A stretch of 64,000 nucleotides of DNA from Paenibacillus elgii NBRC 100335 (GCF_004000865.1 NZ_BIMB01000012.1:1-64000), one strand, 5' to 3'; counted from the stretch's first letter, positions 53,509-62,353 are shown. A program made the numbers and translations. Notes: generated by a model from the sequence alone, not told the origin.

Positions 53509-56500
53509 CTATTTCTTGAACTTCACCGCCGCCGAAAGCTTGGATTCGCCGAATTCATTTGTGGCGGAAACTTTGTAATAGCCGTCATAGGAGACGGCAT
53601 AGTATTTGAATTGCGTTGCATTCGCTACCGTACCGATTTTCTCAAACTTGCCGCTTTCTTTTTCGCTATAGTATACCGTGTATTCCTTAACCTTTTCTTT
53701 GCCAGCATTGTCCTTCCAATTTAGCTCAACGCCTCCGCCGGTGGACTTGGCCGATAAGCCGGTAGGCGCAACCGGAGGCGTCTTGACGGGTGTCTGATCT
53801 TCCTTGCCGGTGGATCCGCTGCCGGCGTTATGCTCCTTATTCGGTTCAGAGCCGGTGCCCGTTTCCGAACCGCCTGTACCCTCGTTATTTTTTCCATCGC
53901 TCGGTTTGTTCTCCGGAACGGTCTTCTGGCCTCCATCTGGAGGAAGCGACGATAGATCGACGGACGTTCCGTCCGTGTAAGCCGCTTTGCTTGGTGCGGA
54001 TTCGTTACCGGCTACATCGACAGCGGTCACGTAATAACCGTACAGGTTTCCTCCGTTTACGGAATCCGTAAACTTCGACTCGTCGCCGGCTATCACGACT
54101 TTGCTTACCCGTTGGTACGGTCCGTGATTGACGGAACGGTACAAACGGTAGCCGACGGTATCGGCGCTTGAGCTCGCTTGGAACGTGATGATGCTGGTGT
54201 CGCCCGCATGGGTCGCGACGACCGTTGTCGGCGCGGCCGGCGGATTTCCATCGTCCGCCCGTGGATCGGTCTCGGAAGGCGCGTCGTCCTGGTAATCTTT
54301 CGGACGATAAAAATCGAGGCTGCGGCGGCGGTCCGCTTTGACTCTTTCCATGGCGTTCGCCAGCTCTTTAAACAAAGGTCCGAGCGGCTTTTCCCGCTTG
54401 ATCACGCTCTTCTGTTGAACAAATTCGCTTGGCGTTCCGTCTTGTGCGATATAATTGATTCCGTTATACGTAATAATCGGCAAGCTTACCATGACGTTGT
54501 CTTCTTCGGTCGGGACGAATTTTTTATTGAATACGTCCGTGACGAGCTTGCCCGCCTTCGAAGTCGCTTCGCTCGGCAGTTTCCCGGAAAGGCTGGACAC
54601 GGTCACCTCGACGATATTGTCCGGCCGCTTGAACTCTTTTGTCGGGAACAGATCAGGTTTTTTGTTAATCGCGTCATCCATCACGAGCGCGAAAATATTT
54701 TTCGCCCGGTTCGTTCCGCCCGTTTTCTTGCTCAGCTTATGAATCGGCTGATCATATCCGGCCCAGACGCCCAGCGTAATGTCCGGCGTGTAGCCCATAA
54801 ACCAAGCGTCGGCGTCGTCCTGGGTCGAGCCGGTTTTGCCGACGATCGGCATTTTGCCGTAGTGCTTGAAATTTTTCATCAGATCGGTTGCCGTCCCGGA
54901 CGTAATGACGGTGCGCATCATATCGGTCATCAGGTAAGCCGTCTGTTCGGAAAAAGCGTTTGTCGGGTTAAGCTGATGCTCGTAGATGACTTTTCCGTTG
55001 GAATCGGTAATTTTTCGGATCATGAACGCTTCATTGAACTCGCCCTTGTTGCCGATCGTCGCATAGGCATTGGTCAACTCCTTGACCGTAACCCCATACT
55101 TCAAACCGCCTATAACGCCCGTCTGGGCTTGATAGTCGTCCTTGGTAATAGAGACGATCCCCATCTTTTTGGCAAATTCCCAGGCTTCCTTAATGCCGAC
55201 GACATCGACGAACAATTTGATCGCCGGAATGTTGTACGACTGGTTTAACGCCCGTCTGGCCGTGATGAGTCCATGATAACCGTCGTCCCAGTTTTCCGGG
55301 ATGTGAAATCCTCTGCTGCCGTCCTTGAGAATAATCGGGACATCGTCGATGACGGAGGCCGGCTGTATAGCGCCCTTCTCCATGGCCGGCAAATAAGCGG
55401 CAATCGGCTTCATGGTCGATCCCGGCTGGCGGAGCGCTTGCGTTGCGTGATTCAGCTGCTCCTTGAAAAAGTCGCGGCCTTCCATCATGCCGAGAATCGC
55501 CCCGGTCTTGCTGTCCATCATGACGGCGCCGATTTGCTCGGTTCCTTTGACTTTATCGTCAGGGGTAAAGTTATTCCCATCCTTCGCGATGTCGCGCATC
55601 GACTCATAGATGTCCTTGTCGATCGTCGTATACACATGATAGCCACCCCGGGACAGCTGGGCTTGTACGCTTTTCAGCGCCTCGCTGTACGTCTCCGGAT
55701 TGGCCTGCGGGTCCAGCTTCGGCTGTTGAACCGACAGCAGCGCCTTGGCCGCTTCCTTCTCCACCTCGATCATCAGGAAAGGGTAGGTCGAGTAGGCTTT
55801 TTTGACACGCTCGGCAAGCGAGCCCTTCAAATCAAACTGCAGCGCCTCCTGGTACTGCTGCTCGTTGATTTTTCCTTCCTCCAGCATTCGCTTCAGCACG
55901 AGCTGCTGGCGCTGAACCGCACGTTTGAATGCGGCGCCGTCGACCTCGCCCTTACTGGTGAAGGCCGAGAAGTTGCTCGGCTGCTGGGGTACGCCGGCCA
56001 GATAAGCGGCTTGCGCGATATTTAGCTTGCTCAGATCGTCAATGTTGAAGATCCCTTTTGCGGCTGCTTTAATGCCGTACACATTATAGCCGGACGAGCC
56101 GTTGCCATAAGGAATTTTGTTTAAATAGGCGAGCAGAATTTCATCCTTCGACATCAGGCGCTCCATGCGCATGGCGAGCAAAATTTCTTTGGCTTTGCGG
56201 CTGTCGGCTTTATCCAGCGTCAGGAAGACGCGTCTGGCGACCTGCTGCGTAATCGTACTGCCGCCGGTCTGAATGTCTTCGTTCAGCAGCTTTTGGACCA
56301 CCGCGCGGAGCGTTCCTTTAAGGTCCACGCCGTGATGCTGATAAAAGTCGTTGTCCTCGATTGCCAATACGGCGTCCAACACCGGCTTGGGAATATCCTT
56401 CAAGCCCGCCATCCTCCGGTCTTCCTCGGTACGAAGCTGGCCGACTACCGTATCGTCGCGAAAATACACGAATCCGGTCAAGGCATCGTCCTGCATTTGC

Positions 56501-56697
56501 GCCATCATCGTTTCCTTGCTCCGAATCGGATCATCTTTAATCAGTGCGCTGACATAACCGAAAGCGGCGCCGGCCCCCAGCAACCCCGCGAACAAACCGG
56601 CGATAAAAAGCCACTTGATCGTATGTAGAGTATATTTGCCAGTTCTAAGCAAGATGACTTGGTATCTTGGCCTTTTTTGTTTTGTCTCCTTCTCCAT
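53509..56697 (-). CDS. Class A penicillin-binding protein (PBP1A type) with two FN3 domains
   Basis: 1062 residues from the ATG at 56697, which follows AGGAGG by 11 nt; an ATG at 56727 lacks a site. Basic cytoplasmic tail, one membrane helix (about 25-50), GT51 glycosyltransferase with catalytic Glu in AIEDNDFYQHHG near residue 115 and GGSTITQQVAR, then a transpeptidase with STMK (Ser about 428), SYN and KTGS (about 620). The C-terminal 250 residues hold two fibronectin III domains separated by a Gly/Ser/Thr-rich linker. It polymerises and cross-links peptidoglycan outside the membrane. FN3 tails occur in other Firmicute PBP1 proteins. Not in an operon. Confidence 0.93.
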   Translation of the reverse strand: MEKETKQKRPRYQVILLRTGKYTLHTIKWLFIAGLFAGLLGAGAAFGYVSALIKDDPIRSKETMMAQMQDDALTGFVYFRDDTVVGQLRTEEDRRMAGLKDIPKPVLDAVLAIEDNDFYQHHGVDLKGTLRAVVQKLLNEDIQTGGSTITQQVARRVFLTLDKADSRKAKEILLAMRMERLMSKDEILLAYLNKIPYGNGSSGYNVYGIKAAAKGIFNIDDLSKLNIAQAAYLAGVPQQPSNFSAFTSKGEVDGAAFKRAVQRQQLVLKRMLEEGKINEQQYQEALQFDLKGSLAERVKKAYSTYPFLMIEVEKEAAKALLSVQQPKLDPQANPETYSEALKSVQAQLSRGGYHVYTTIDKDIYESMRDIAKDGNNFTPDDKVKGTEQIGAVMMDSKTGAILGMMEGRDFFKEQLNHATQALRQPGSTMKPIAAYLPAMEKGAIQPASVIDDVPIILKDGSRGFHIPENWDDGYHGLITARRALNQSYNIPAIKLFVDVVGIKEAWEFAKKMGIVSITKDDYQAQTGVIGGLKYGVTVKELTNAYATIGNKGEFNEAFMIRKITDSNGKVIYEHQLNPTNAFSEQTAYLMTDMMRTVITSGTATDLMKNFKHYGKMPIVGKTGSTQDDADAWFMGYTPDITLGVWAGYDQPIHKLSKKTGGTNRAKNIFALVMDDAINKKPDLFPTKEFKRPDNIVEVTVSSLSGKLPSEATSKAGKLVTDVFNKKFVPTEEDNVMVSLPIITYNGINYIAQDGTPSEFVQQKSVIKREKPLGPLFKELANAMERVKADRRRSLDFYRPKDYQDDAPSETDPRADDGNPPAAPTTVVATHAGDTSIITFQASSSADTVGYRLYRSVNHGPYQRVSKVVIAGDESKFTDSVNGGNLYGYYVTAVDVAGNESAPSKAAYTDGTSVDLSSLPPDGGQKTVPENKPSDGKNNEGTGGSETGTGSEPNKEHNAGSGSTGKEDQTPVKTPPVAPTGLSAKSTGGGVELNWKDNAGKEKVKEYTVYYSEKESGKFEKIGTVANATQFKYYAVSYDGYYKVSATNEFGESKLSAAVKFKK

Positions 56698-56734
56698 GAA
56701 AGCGAGTTCCTCCTGATTGGAAAACATTCCTTAA

Positions 56735-56740
56735 CATTAT
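56735..56740 (-). promoter_or_regulatory. Probable extended -10 of the penicillin-binding protein gene
   Basis: On the - strand TGCTATAAT, with the hexamer at 56735-56740, about 38 bases before the ATG. No good -35. Confidence 0.5.
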
Positions 56741-56833
56741 AGCATAAAAGCGCTCCGCTACACACCGCCGCAAAATTGTTTCTCGATGACGATTTGCTGA
56801 CTTTGGCCTGAATTGCGCTTCGAAGCGAGGGGT

Positions 56834-56863
56834 TTGACAATCGTTTTGGCCTTGTGATATAAC
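56834..56863 (+). promoter_or_regulatory. Promoter of tyrS
   Basis: TTGACA (56834-56839), 18-nt spacer, TATAAC (56858-56863) with an upstream TG. Confidence 0.8.
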
Positions 56864-56869
56864 TAGGGA

Positions 56870-57197
56870 TAATTGTATACCGCTGAAATGCAACGATGGA
56901 CTTAGTAGGATAAGGAACTAAGCTTGCAGAGAGCCGGTGGATGGTGTGAACCGGCAGCCGACCTTAGACCGAATTACCGTCCGGAGCAGCGGAAGGGAAC
57001 CGCGGAACGGCATGTCACAGCCGCCCGTCAGTAGCTTCCGATCGGGCAGCAGCCCGTTATCCGATGAAGTGAAAGCTTGGCAACGGTCTTGGGTGAAGGA
57101 CTCGCAGTTTCTTCCTACGATACCGTTTCGTTTGCCGGGCTTTAATTAGGGTGGTACCGCGAGCTAAGCCTTCTCGTCCCTTGGGATGAGAGGCTTT
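56870..57197 (+). promoter_or_regulatory. T-box riboswitch of tyrS
   Basis: The T-box sequence AGGGTGGTACCGCG is at 57148-57161, followed by the terminator AAGCCTTCTCGTCCC / GGGATGAGAGGCTT and a run of T. In the distal side of stem I, GAATTACCG at 56971-56979 offers a UAC (Tyr) specifier codon at 56975-56977. Uncharged tRNA-Tyr should stabilise the antiterminator and let transcription enter tyrS. It fills most of the 546-base gap between the pbp and tyrS genes. Confidence 0.93.
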
Positions 57198-57243
57198 TTT
57201 TTATTTTATTGCAAATTTAGAGACCAAGCAGGAGGAACAAGCA

Positions 57244-58500
57244 ATGGCAAAATGGGAGCAACTGACACCGCAGCAGCAGCAGGAGGTGAACCGGCAGCTG
57301 GAGACGATTCGCCGCGGAGTCGTCGAGATCGTACCTGAAGATGAGTTGAAGCAGAAGGTTATCGATTCCGTTGCAACGGGAACTCCGTTGAAAGTAAAAC
57401 TGGGACTCGATCCTTCGGCTCCGGATATTCATGTCGGCCATACGGTCGTGCTGCACAAGCTGCGCCAGTTTCAGGAATTTGGCCACCAGGTGCAGCTGAT
57501 CATCGGCGATTTCACCGGACGGATCGGGGACCCGACAGGCAAATCCGAAACGCGCAAGCAGTTGACGGAAGAAGACGTCAAACGCAATGCGGAGACGTAT
57601 CAGAAGCAAATTTATAAAATATTGGACCCGCAAAAAACGCAGCTGTTCTACAACTCCGAATGGCTCGGACCGCTCACGTTCGTCGATGTCGTAGAGCTGT
57701 CGGCCAAGCTGACGGTGGCGCGCATGCTGGAACGGGACGATTTTTCCAAACGTTATGCGGGCGGCCAGCCGATTCATATCCACGAGTTTTTCTATCCGTT
57801 GATGCAGGGCTACGACTCGGTGGCGCTAAAGAGCGATATTGAGCTGGGCGGAACGGATCAGAAGTTCAATCTGCTGATGGGACGTACCTTGCAAAAGGAA
57901 TACGGCGTCGATACGCAGGTAGCGATCATGAACCCGCTGCTCGAAGGGCTGGACGGCGTACAGAAGATGAGCAAGAGCCTTGGCAACTATATCGGAATCG
58001 ACGAGGAGCCGAATGAAATTTACGGCAAAGCGATGTCCGTGCCGGACGAGCTAATGCTCAAATATTACGAGCTGGCAACCGACCTTTCGAACGAAGAGCT
58101 GCAGCAGCTTCGCGACGGACTCGGCAACGGTACCGTTCATCCGCGGGATGCCAAGATGCGGCTCGCTTACACCTTTGTCCGGATGTATCATGGTCAGCAG
58201 GCTGCGGAAGAAGCGCAGCAGCATTTCGTGACCGTCTTCCAGCAGCGTGCGCTGCCGGAGGATATCCAGGAAGTAGCCCTGCCGCAGGAGGCGCTGGAAG
58301 ACGGTAAGATCCGCATTGTGAAGCTGCTCGTCACGCTTGGTCTGCAAAGCTCGGGCAGCGAGGCGCGCCGGAGCGTGCAGCAGGGCGCGGTGAAGATCAA
58401 CGAGGAGAAAATCGACGATCCGAATGCCGAGCTCGCGCCGCAGGGCGGCGAAATCGTGCAGGTCGGCAAACGCAAATTTGCCCGTATTAAGTTAGGTTAA
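57244..58500 (+). CDS. tyrS: Tyrosyl-tRNA synthetase
   Basis: 418 residues. Class I motifs HVGHT (HIGH-like) in PSAPDIHVGHTVVLHKL and KMSKS in GVQKMSKSLGN, GDFTGRIGDPTGKSETR, and a C-terminal S4 RNA-binding domain from about residue 350 (SGSEARRSVQQGAVKINEEK). AGGAGG precedes the ATG. Controlled by the T-box leader just upstream. The His-Val-Gly-His form places it with the TyrZ/TyrS2 type rather than the B. subtilis TyrS; this subgroup assignment is from recall. Confidence 0.95.
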   Translation: MAKWEQLTPQQQQEVNRQLETIRRGVVEIVPEDELKQKVIDSVATGTPLKVKLGLDPSAPDIHVGHTVVLHKLRQFQEFGHQVQLIIGDFTGRIGDPTGKSETRKQLTEEDVKRNAETYQKQIYKILDPQKTQLFYNSEWLGPLTFVDVVELSAKLTVARMLERDDFSKRYAGGQPIHIHEFFYPLMQGYDSVALKSDIELGGTDQKFNLLMGRTLQKEYGVDTQVAIMNPLLEGLDGVQKMSKSLGNYIGIDEEPNEIYGKAMSVPDELMLKYYELATDLSNEELQQLRDGLGNGTVHPRDAKMRLAYTFVRMYHGQQAAEEAQQHFVTVFQQRALPEDIQEVALPQEALEDGKIRIVKLLVTLGLQSSGSEARRSVQQGAVKINEEKIDDPNAELAPQGGEIVQVGKRKFARIKLG

Positions 58501-58510
58501 GCCATATAAC

Positions 58511-58558
58511 AAAAGGATGCTCCGCAAGTCGGTATCGACGGCGGGGGCATCCTTTTTT
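58511..58558 (+). terminator. Terminator of tyrS
   Basis: AAAAGGATGC (58511-58520) pairs with GCATCCTTTT (58547-58556), followed by TT. Confidence 0.8.
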
Positions 58559-58680
58559 AAAAAAAAGAACTTGACAAGCGGATGGAAGTGTGGCGAAGCC
58601 CCTTGAAAAAACGATTTTTACTCGAAAGAAAAAACTGCCCTTGACGTGGTATATTTATATTAGAAATGTGGTAACGCACA

Positions 58681-58974
58681 TTGGAGGTGGATAATACGAA
58701 AACCGTTAAGCTTTATAAATGGGAGAATTTACAGGCGGATAGTGATTGGAAGGTAAAACGTAGTTTCTCTATGTGGTATTGTGGCCATTATGATTTCGTA
58801 GATTGTGACGAGGGCGTTGAATATGTTTTACCTGAAGGTTATGTAATAGCAGAAAATGACTTAGGTGAGGAACTTATTTATGACCATACTGGTGACTATT
58901 GCGAAATTTCCATATCTCATAATAAGCCTGTTTTGTATAGTAACGCTGGGCGCGTGGAGTTGGTTAGGGCATGA
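58681..58974 (+). CDS. AT-rich orphan gene of unknown function, start codon unclear
   Basis: About 92-97 residues, acidic, with many Tyr, Asp and Glu (DFVDCDEGVEYVLPEGYVI, EELIYDHTGDYCEIS). I do not recognise it. The in-frame TTG at 58681 and GTG at 58687 lie inside the ribosome site GGAGGTGG (58683-58690); the codon at the right distance is ACG at 58696, and the next ATG is at 58771. Two 60-base lines I counted are 38% G+C, far below the neighbours. It has its own terminator and sits beside a block of AGCCCCA repeats, so it looks like an acquired remnant, perhaps with a decayed start codon. Confidence 0.55.
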   Translation: MEVDNTKTVKLYKWENLQADSDWKVKRSFSMWYCGHYDFVDCDEGVEYVLPEGYVIAENDLGEELIYDHTGDYCEISISHNKPVLYSNAGRVELVRA

Positions 58975-59005
58975 GTTAAGTTTAAGGAATAATTGAACAA
59001 ACCAA

Positions 59006-59039
59006 AGAACCCAGAGAATAGAGCTGGGTTCTTTTTTTA
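59006..59039 (+). terminator. Terminator of the orphan gene
   Basis: AGAACCCAG (59006-59014) pairs perfectly with CTGGGTTCT (59024-59032), then a run of T. Confidence 0.85.
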
Positions 59040-59080
59040 TCTGGCGCTTGAAATATAAGAGCGTCTGCCCACATTATTTT

Positions 59081-59150
59081 TAGCCCCAAACCAGCCCCAT
59101 TTAGCCCCAAATGGATGCATTATAGTGCATTAACTTGCAATATTGATTGA
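59081..59150. repeat. AGCCCCA repeats and TGCATTATAGTGCA palindrome, possible attachment-site scar
   Basis: AGCCCCA occurs at 59082, 59093 and 59103, about one helical turn apart. Right after comes ATGCATTATAGTGCATT with a TGCA-based inverted repeat. Similar arrays lie at the ends of integrase genes and attachment regions of Firmicute phages and integrative elements, as I recall them. No integrase gene is present here. Confidence 0.4.
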
Positions 59151-59152
59151 AT

Positions 59153-59202
59153 GAAAAAAAAGCCCGGAACCCTTGATAAACAAGGGTTTTTGGGCTTTTT
59201 GT
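59153..59202 (-). terminator. Terminator of rpsD
   Basis: AACCCTTG and CAAGGGTT form the upper stem and AAGCCC/GGGCTT the lower stem, with A- and T-runs on the outer sides, so it can act in both directions. Confidence 0.8.
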
Positions 59203-59227
59203 CGTAGTAATTTGCGCGTTAATTCTA

Positions 59228-59827
59228 TTAGCGGCTGTAGAACTCGACGATTTGTTTTTCGTCGATTTCTTGAGCGAGCTCGGAGCGCTCAGGCAAACGA
59301 ACGTACTTGCCTTCCAATGCGCCTTCGTTGTATTCGAGGTAAGCTGGCAGGTAGTTGCGGTTTGCCAAAGCTTCTTTAACGGAAGACATGTTGCGGCTTT
59401 TCTCGCGAAGGCCGATAACGTCGCCAGTGCTTACCGTGTAGGAAGCGATGTCGACTTTCTTGCCGTTAACCGTTACGTGACCGTGGGAAACCAACTGACG
59501 CGCGCCGGCGCGGGAGTTAGCGAAGCCCAGACGGTATACGAGGTTGTCCAAACGGCTTTCAAGCAGGAACATGAAGTTTTCGCCCGCGATACCTTGCAGC
59601 TTGGTAGCTTTGTTGAACAGGTTGCGGAATTGCTTCTCGTTCAAGCCGTACATGTGGCGAAGCTTTTGTTTCTCTTGCAATTGAACGCCATAGCCGGACA
59701 GTTTCTTGCGTTGTCCCGGACCATGCTGCCCCGGAGGGAAAGGACGTTTCAATTCTTTACCAGTACCGCTCAAGGAAATGCCGAGACGGCGGCTTAATTT
59801 AAATTTAGGACCAGTGTAGCGTGCCAT
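59228..59827 (-). CDS. rpsD: 30S ribosomal protein S4
   Basis: 199 residues from the ATG at 59827 ([16 protein letters not shown]), preceded by AAAGGAGC; the longer open frame upstream is the leader, not protein. S4 RNA-binding domain from about residue 90 ([20 protein letters not shown]). It binds 16S rRNA early in assembly. As in many Firmicutes the gene stands alone outside the alpha operon, with its own leader. The four-Cys zinc motif found in some S4 proteins is absent (C-minus type). Confidence 0.97.
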   Translation of the reverse strand: MARYTGPKFKLSRRLGISLSGTGKELKRPFPPGQHGPGQRKKLSGYGVQLQEKQKLRHMYGLNEKQFRNLFNKATKLQGIAGENFMFLLESRLDNLVYRLGFANSRAGARQLVSHGHVTVNGKKVDIASYTVSTGDVIGLREKSRNMSSVKEALANRNYLPAYLEYNEGALEGKYVRLPERSELAQEIDEKQIVEFYSR

Positions 59828-60038
59828 AAGTTGGGAAGCTCCTTTTATCAATAATTTGGTTAAGTTAATAAACGGGTGAAGCGTGTGCCCGATTTTGCCT
59901 AAAGCGTTTCTTAACGATCCGCACCCGACAAGAAGAACCAGCCGCGGTCCTGTCGGCAGCAAAATCTTACAGAGGGTGACGCAAGCCTCCACCATAAGCA
60001 CGGGCTGCCAGAGCAGCAATTCCGATGCTTATTCTCGA
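59828..60038 (-). promoter_or_regulatory. rpsD leader, probable S4 autoregulation region
   Basis: About 210 nt of untranslated RNA precede rpsD, with several GC-rich complementary blocks such as CGGTCCTGTCGG-like stems. Firmicute rpsD mRNAs are known to carry an S4-binding leader. I infer the role from position; I did not fold it to the known consensus. No other gene is seen in this 336-base gap. Confidence 0.45.
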
Positions 60039-60044
60039 CTTCTT

Positions 60045-60073
60045 ATTTTATAAGATGGATATGGTTGTGTCAA
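60045..60073 (-). promoter_or_regulatory. Promoter of rpsD
   Basis: On the - strand TTGACA (60068-60073), 17-nt spacer, TAAAAT (60045-60050): near-consensus, as expected for a ribosomal protein gene. Confidence 0.85.
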
Positions 60074-60107
60074 GCATAGGAATGCGGTAAGCTCTCGAGC
60101 CAATAGG

Positions 60108-60137
60108 TTCGTGATCAGAAGCAATTTCTGGTACAAT
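60108..60137 (+). promoter_or_regulatory. Promoter of the VTT-domain gene
   Basis: TTCGTG (60108-60113), 18-nt spacer, extended -10 TGGTACAAT (hexamer 60132-60137). Confidence 0.55.
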
Positions 60138-60163
60138 ATGATATGCGAAGGGAGGCTTGACCA

Positions 60164-60751
60164 TTGGCCAATTGGAATGTCCACCAGTTGTCTGAAGCGC
60201 TCCGTTCTCTCGGATGGATAGGTCATGTCGCGGGGGCGCTGCTCGTTGTGCTGCAGACGCTTTTCCCCGTTGTGCCTTTTGTCTTGGTAGCCGGGGCTAA
60301 CGTCTTGATTTTCGGATTGTGGCGAGGGTTTCTGGTCAACTATGTGTTTGCTTGCCTTGGAGCGTTTATTGCGTACTATACGGCGAGGAATTACGGAAAG
60401 GCATGGGTGCAGGCGAAGCTTGCGAAGTATGATTTCATCGAGCAATGGAGCGGGAGACTGGAGCGGCACGGGCTTTGGTATATCGCAGCCAGCCGGATTA
60501 TTCCGGTGATTCCTTCCTTCGGCATCAACTTGGGCGCTGCGGTCATGAAGGTCAAACCAAGGGATTTTGTGATCGGTACTTTGATCGGCAAAGCGCCGAT
60601 GATCTTCCTAGAATCGGTTATCGGGCACGACCTATTCCATCTCGGCCGGTATAAAGGAAGACTTTTTGCCGCATTAGCCTTGTTTTTCGTCCTGTTGATC
60701 ATCGGGAATTATTACAAAAACAAATGGACCAAAAACGGCAGCAAATCTTAA
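60164..60751 (+). CDS. VTT-domain (DedA/TVP38-like) membrane protein
   Basis: 195 residues, TTG start at 60164 behind GGGAGG. Several membrane helices; the signature is the re-entrant region VLVAGANVLIFGLWRGFLVNYVF-like and the SRIIPVIPSFGINLGAAVMK block, where the Arg and Pro residues are conserved in VTT proteins. Members move lipid carriers or scramble lipids; the TVP38 branch is less well understood. Its last bases are 30 away from an M29 aminopeptidase gene. Confidence 0.87.
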   Translation: MANWNVHQLSEALRSLGWIGHVAGALLVVLQTLFPVVPFVLVAGANVLIFGLWRGFLVNYVFACLGAFIAYYTARNYGKAWVQAKLAKYDFIEQWSGRLERHGLWYIAASRIIPVIPSFGINLGAAVMKVKPRDFVIGTLIGKAPMIFLESVIGHDLFHLGRYKGRLFAALALFFVLLIIGNYYKNKWTKNGSKS

Positions 60752-60781
60752 CATCGTTAATGGAAAAAAGGAGAAGATTCG

Positions 60782-61900
60782 ATGCGTGATCCCCGTTTAG
60801 AGCAGCTGGCTCGTAATCTTGTAGGGTATTCTTTGAATGTACAGCCCGGCGAAAGAGTGCTGATCGAGATGATCGGCTCCGAGCGTGAAATCGTCAAATG
60901 TCTCGTCCAGGAAGTGCATGCCCGCGGCGGCCATCCTTATGTGGAGCTGACGGACTATGCCGTTACGGCGGCAGTGCTGCGTTCTGCGACGCCTGAGTTT
61001 CTGGAACATTGGGCTGATATGCACCATCGTCGCATGAAGGATATGGACTGCTACGTTGGTGTTCGCGCCGGCGAAAACGTAAGCGAGCTGTCTGACGTGC
61101 CTGAGGATAAGATGAAGCTATACAAAAAAATTTACAGCCAAAAGGTGCACATGGAGCAGCGGATCAAGCATACCCGTTGGGTCGTGCTGCGTTATCCGAA
61201 TCCGTCGATGGCGCAGCTTGCCGGCATGAGCACGGAAAAATTCGAAGATTTCTACTTCGACGTCTGCAACCTGGATTACGCTAAAATGTCCGATGCGATG
61301 ACGCCGCTTCAGGAGTTGATGAACCGGACCGACCGCGTGCGCATCGTGGGGCCGGGGAAAACGGACATTTCTTTCTCGATCAAAGGTATCGGCTCCGTCA
61401 AATGCTGCGGCCGCCGCAACATCCCGGACGGCGAGCTGTATACCGCCCCGGTACGCGATTCCGTGAACGGCGTCATCGCCTATAATACGCCTTCCGAAAA
61501 TTCCGGAGTTACGTTCGAGAACATCACCTTCCGGTTCGAGAACGGCAAAATCGTCGAGGCTACCGCGAACGATATCGCCCGGCTGAACAAAATTCTCGAC
61601 ACGGACGAAGGCGCCCGCTATATCGGGGAATTCAGCCTCGGGTTCAACCCGCATATTTTGTACCCGATGAAGGATACGCTGTTCGACGAGAAAATCGACG
61701 GCAGTCTTCACTTCACGCCCGGCCAAGCGTACGAGCAGGCGGACAACGGCAATCGATCCGCCGTTCATTGGGATTTGGTGCTTATTCAACGGCCGGAGTT
61801 TGGCGGGGGCGAGATTTATTTTGACGACCGCCTGATCCGCAAGGACGGACGTTTTGTCATTCCGGAGCTGGAAGGGCTTAACCCGGAAAATTTAAAGTAA
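60782..61900 (+). CDS. M29-family metal-dependent aminopeptidase
   Basis: 372 residues, slightly shorter than the usual about 410 of AmpS-type enzymes. Metal-ligand regions are visible: GRRNIPDGELYTAPV, ENSGVTFENITF, GEFSLGFNP, DEKIDGSLHFTPGQAY and NRSAVHWDLV. It removes N-terminal residues from peptides in the cytoplasm and probably works as a dimer. AAAGGAG upstream. It may be co-transcribed with the preceding membrane gene. Confidence 0.92.
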   Translation: MRDPRLEQLARNLVGYSLNVQPGERVLIEMIGSEREIVKCLVQEVHARGGHPYVELTDYAVTAAVLRSATPEFLEHWADMHHRRMKDMDCYVGVRAGENVSELSDVPEDKMKLYKKIYSQKVHMEQRIKHTRWVVLRYPNPSMAQLAGMSTEKFEDFYFDVCNLDYAKMSDAMTPLQELMNRTDRVRIVGPGKTDISFSIKGIGSVKCCGRRNIPDGELYTAPVRDSVNGVIAYNTPSENSGVTFENITFRFENGKIVEATANDIARLNKILDTDEGARYIGEFSLGFNPHILYPMKDTLFDEKIDGSLHFTPGQAYEQADNGNRSAVHWDLVLIQRPEFGGGEIYFDDRLIRKDGRFVIPELEGLNPENLK

Positions 61901-62000
61901 TCGATACGAAAATAGTGTTGCATGTTATTCCCTTCCACGGTATCATATTTGAAGAAAGCGATTTATCTTGTCCGTCACTAGACGCATGGAGGGATTTTGT

Positions 62001-62249
62001 ATGCCAAACGCCAATAACGCCGCAATTGTGGAAATTTCTCAAACCGCCAATAAATTCAGATCATCCATTGTTCTTCAGTATGATAACAAGTATATCGATG
62101 TGAAGAGCATTCTTGGCTTGTTTACGACGCTGCTCACATCCAGCAACTATGATCTTCATGTTCACGGACCGGATGCCGACGAAGCGAAGAAAGCCATGGC
62201 TGAAGTATTCGAGAAGCACGGTCTTAAGATCAACAGCATTCAAGACTAA
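62001..62249 (+). CDS. HPr-like protein without the phosphorylatable His (Crh-like)
   Basis: 82 residues from the ATG at 62001 (GGAGGG upstream). It aligns with HPr through QTANKF (HPr QTASKY) and DVKSILGLF (HPr NLKSIMGVM). On that alignment HPr His15 falls on Asn5, and Arg17-Pro18 on Ala7-Ala8, while Ser46 is kept as Ser36. It therefore cannot take phosphate from Enzyme I but could be phosphorylated on Ser by HPr kinase, as Crh is. CcpA co-factor role is inferred. Monocistronic, followed by a terminator. Confidence 0.8.
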   Translation: MPNANNAAIVEISQTANKFRSSIVLQYDNKYIDVKSILGLFTTLLTSSNYDLHVHGPDADEAKKAMAEVFEKHGLKINSIQD

Positions 62250-62267
62250 ACCATACGATTTCCAGGT

Positions 62268-62310
62268 AAAGGCATTTTCGCGCAGCGAAGATGCCTTTAT
62301 TCACTTTTTT
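62268..62310 (+). terminator. Terminator of the HPr-like gene
   Basis: AAAGGCATTTTCGC (62268-62281) pairs, one mismatch, with GCGAAGATGCCTTT (62285-62298); a T-run ends at 62310, touching the Fur-like box. Confidence 0.75.
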
Positions 62311-62325
62311 GAGAATAATTCTCAA
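62309..62325. promoter_or_regulatory. Fur-like box upstream of ylaN
   Basis: TTGAGAATAATTCTCAA is a perfect 8-1-8 palindrome and fits the 7-1-7 pattern of Fur-family sites (TGAGAAT-A-ATTCTCA). Confidence 0.6.
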
Positions 62326-62353
62326 GGTATGGCGTCTATCTTGGTCTATCGAC

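Noticed and set aside
53312-53578. 88-codon frame across the palindromic element and the pbp end
   Set aside because: Runs through stems and a terminator hairpin; no ribosome site; translation is low in structure.
59828-60019. N-terminal extension of S4
   Set aside because: The frame stays open, but it is the untranslated leader; S4 proteins start at MARYTGPK and the ribosome site is just before that ATG.
62001-62249. True HPr phosphocarrier partner for the Enzyme I in this window
   Set aside because: The residue aligned to His15 is Asn and the flanking Arg-Pro is lost.
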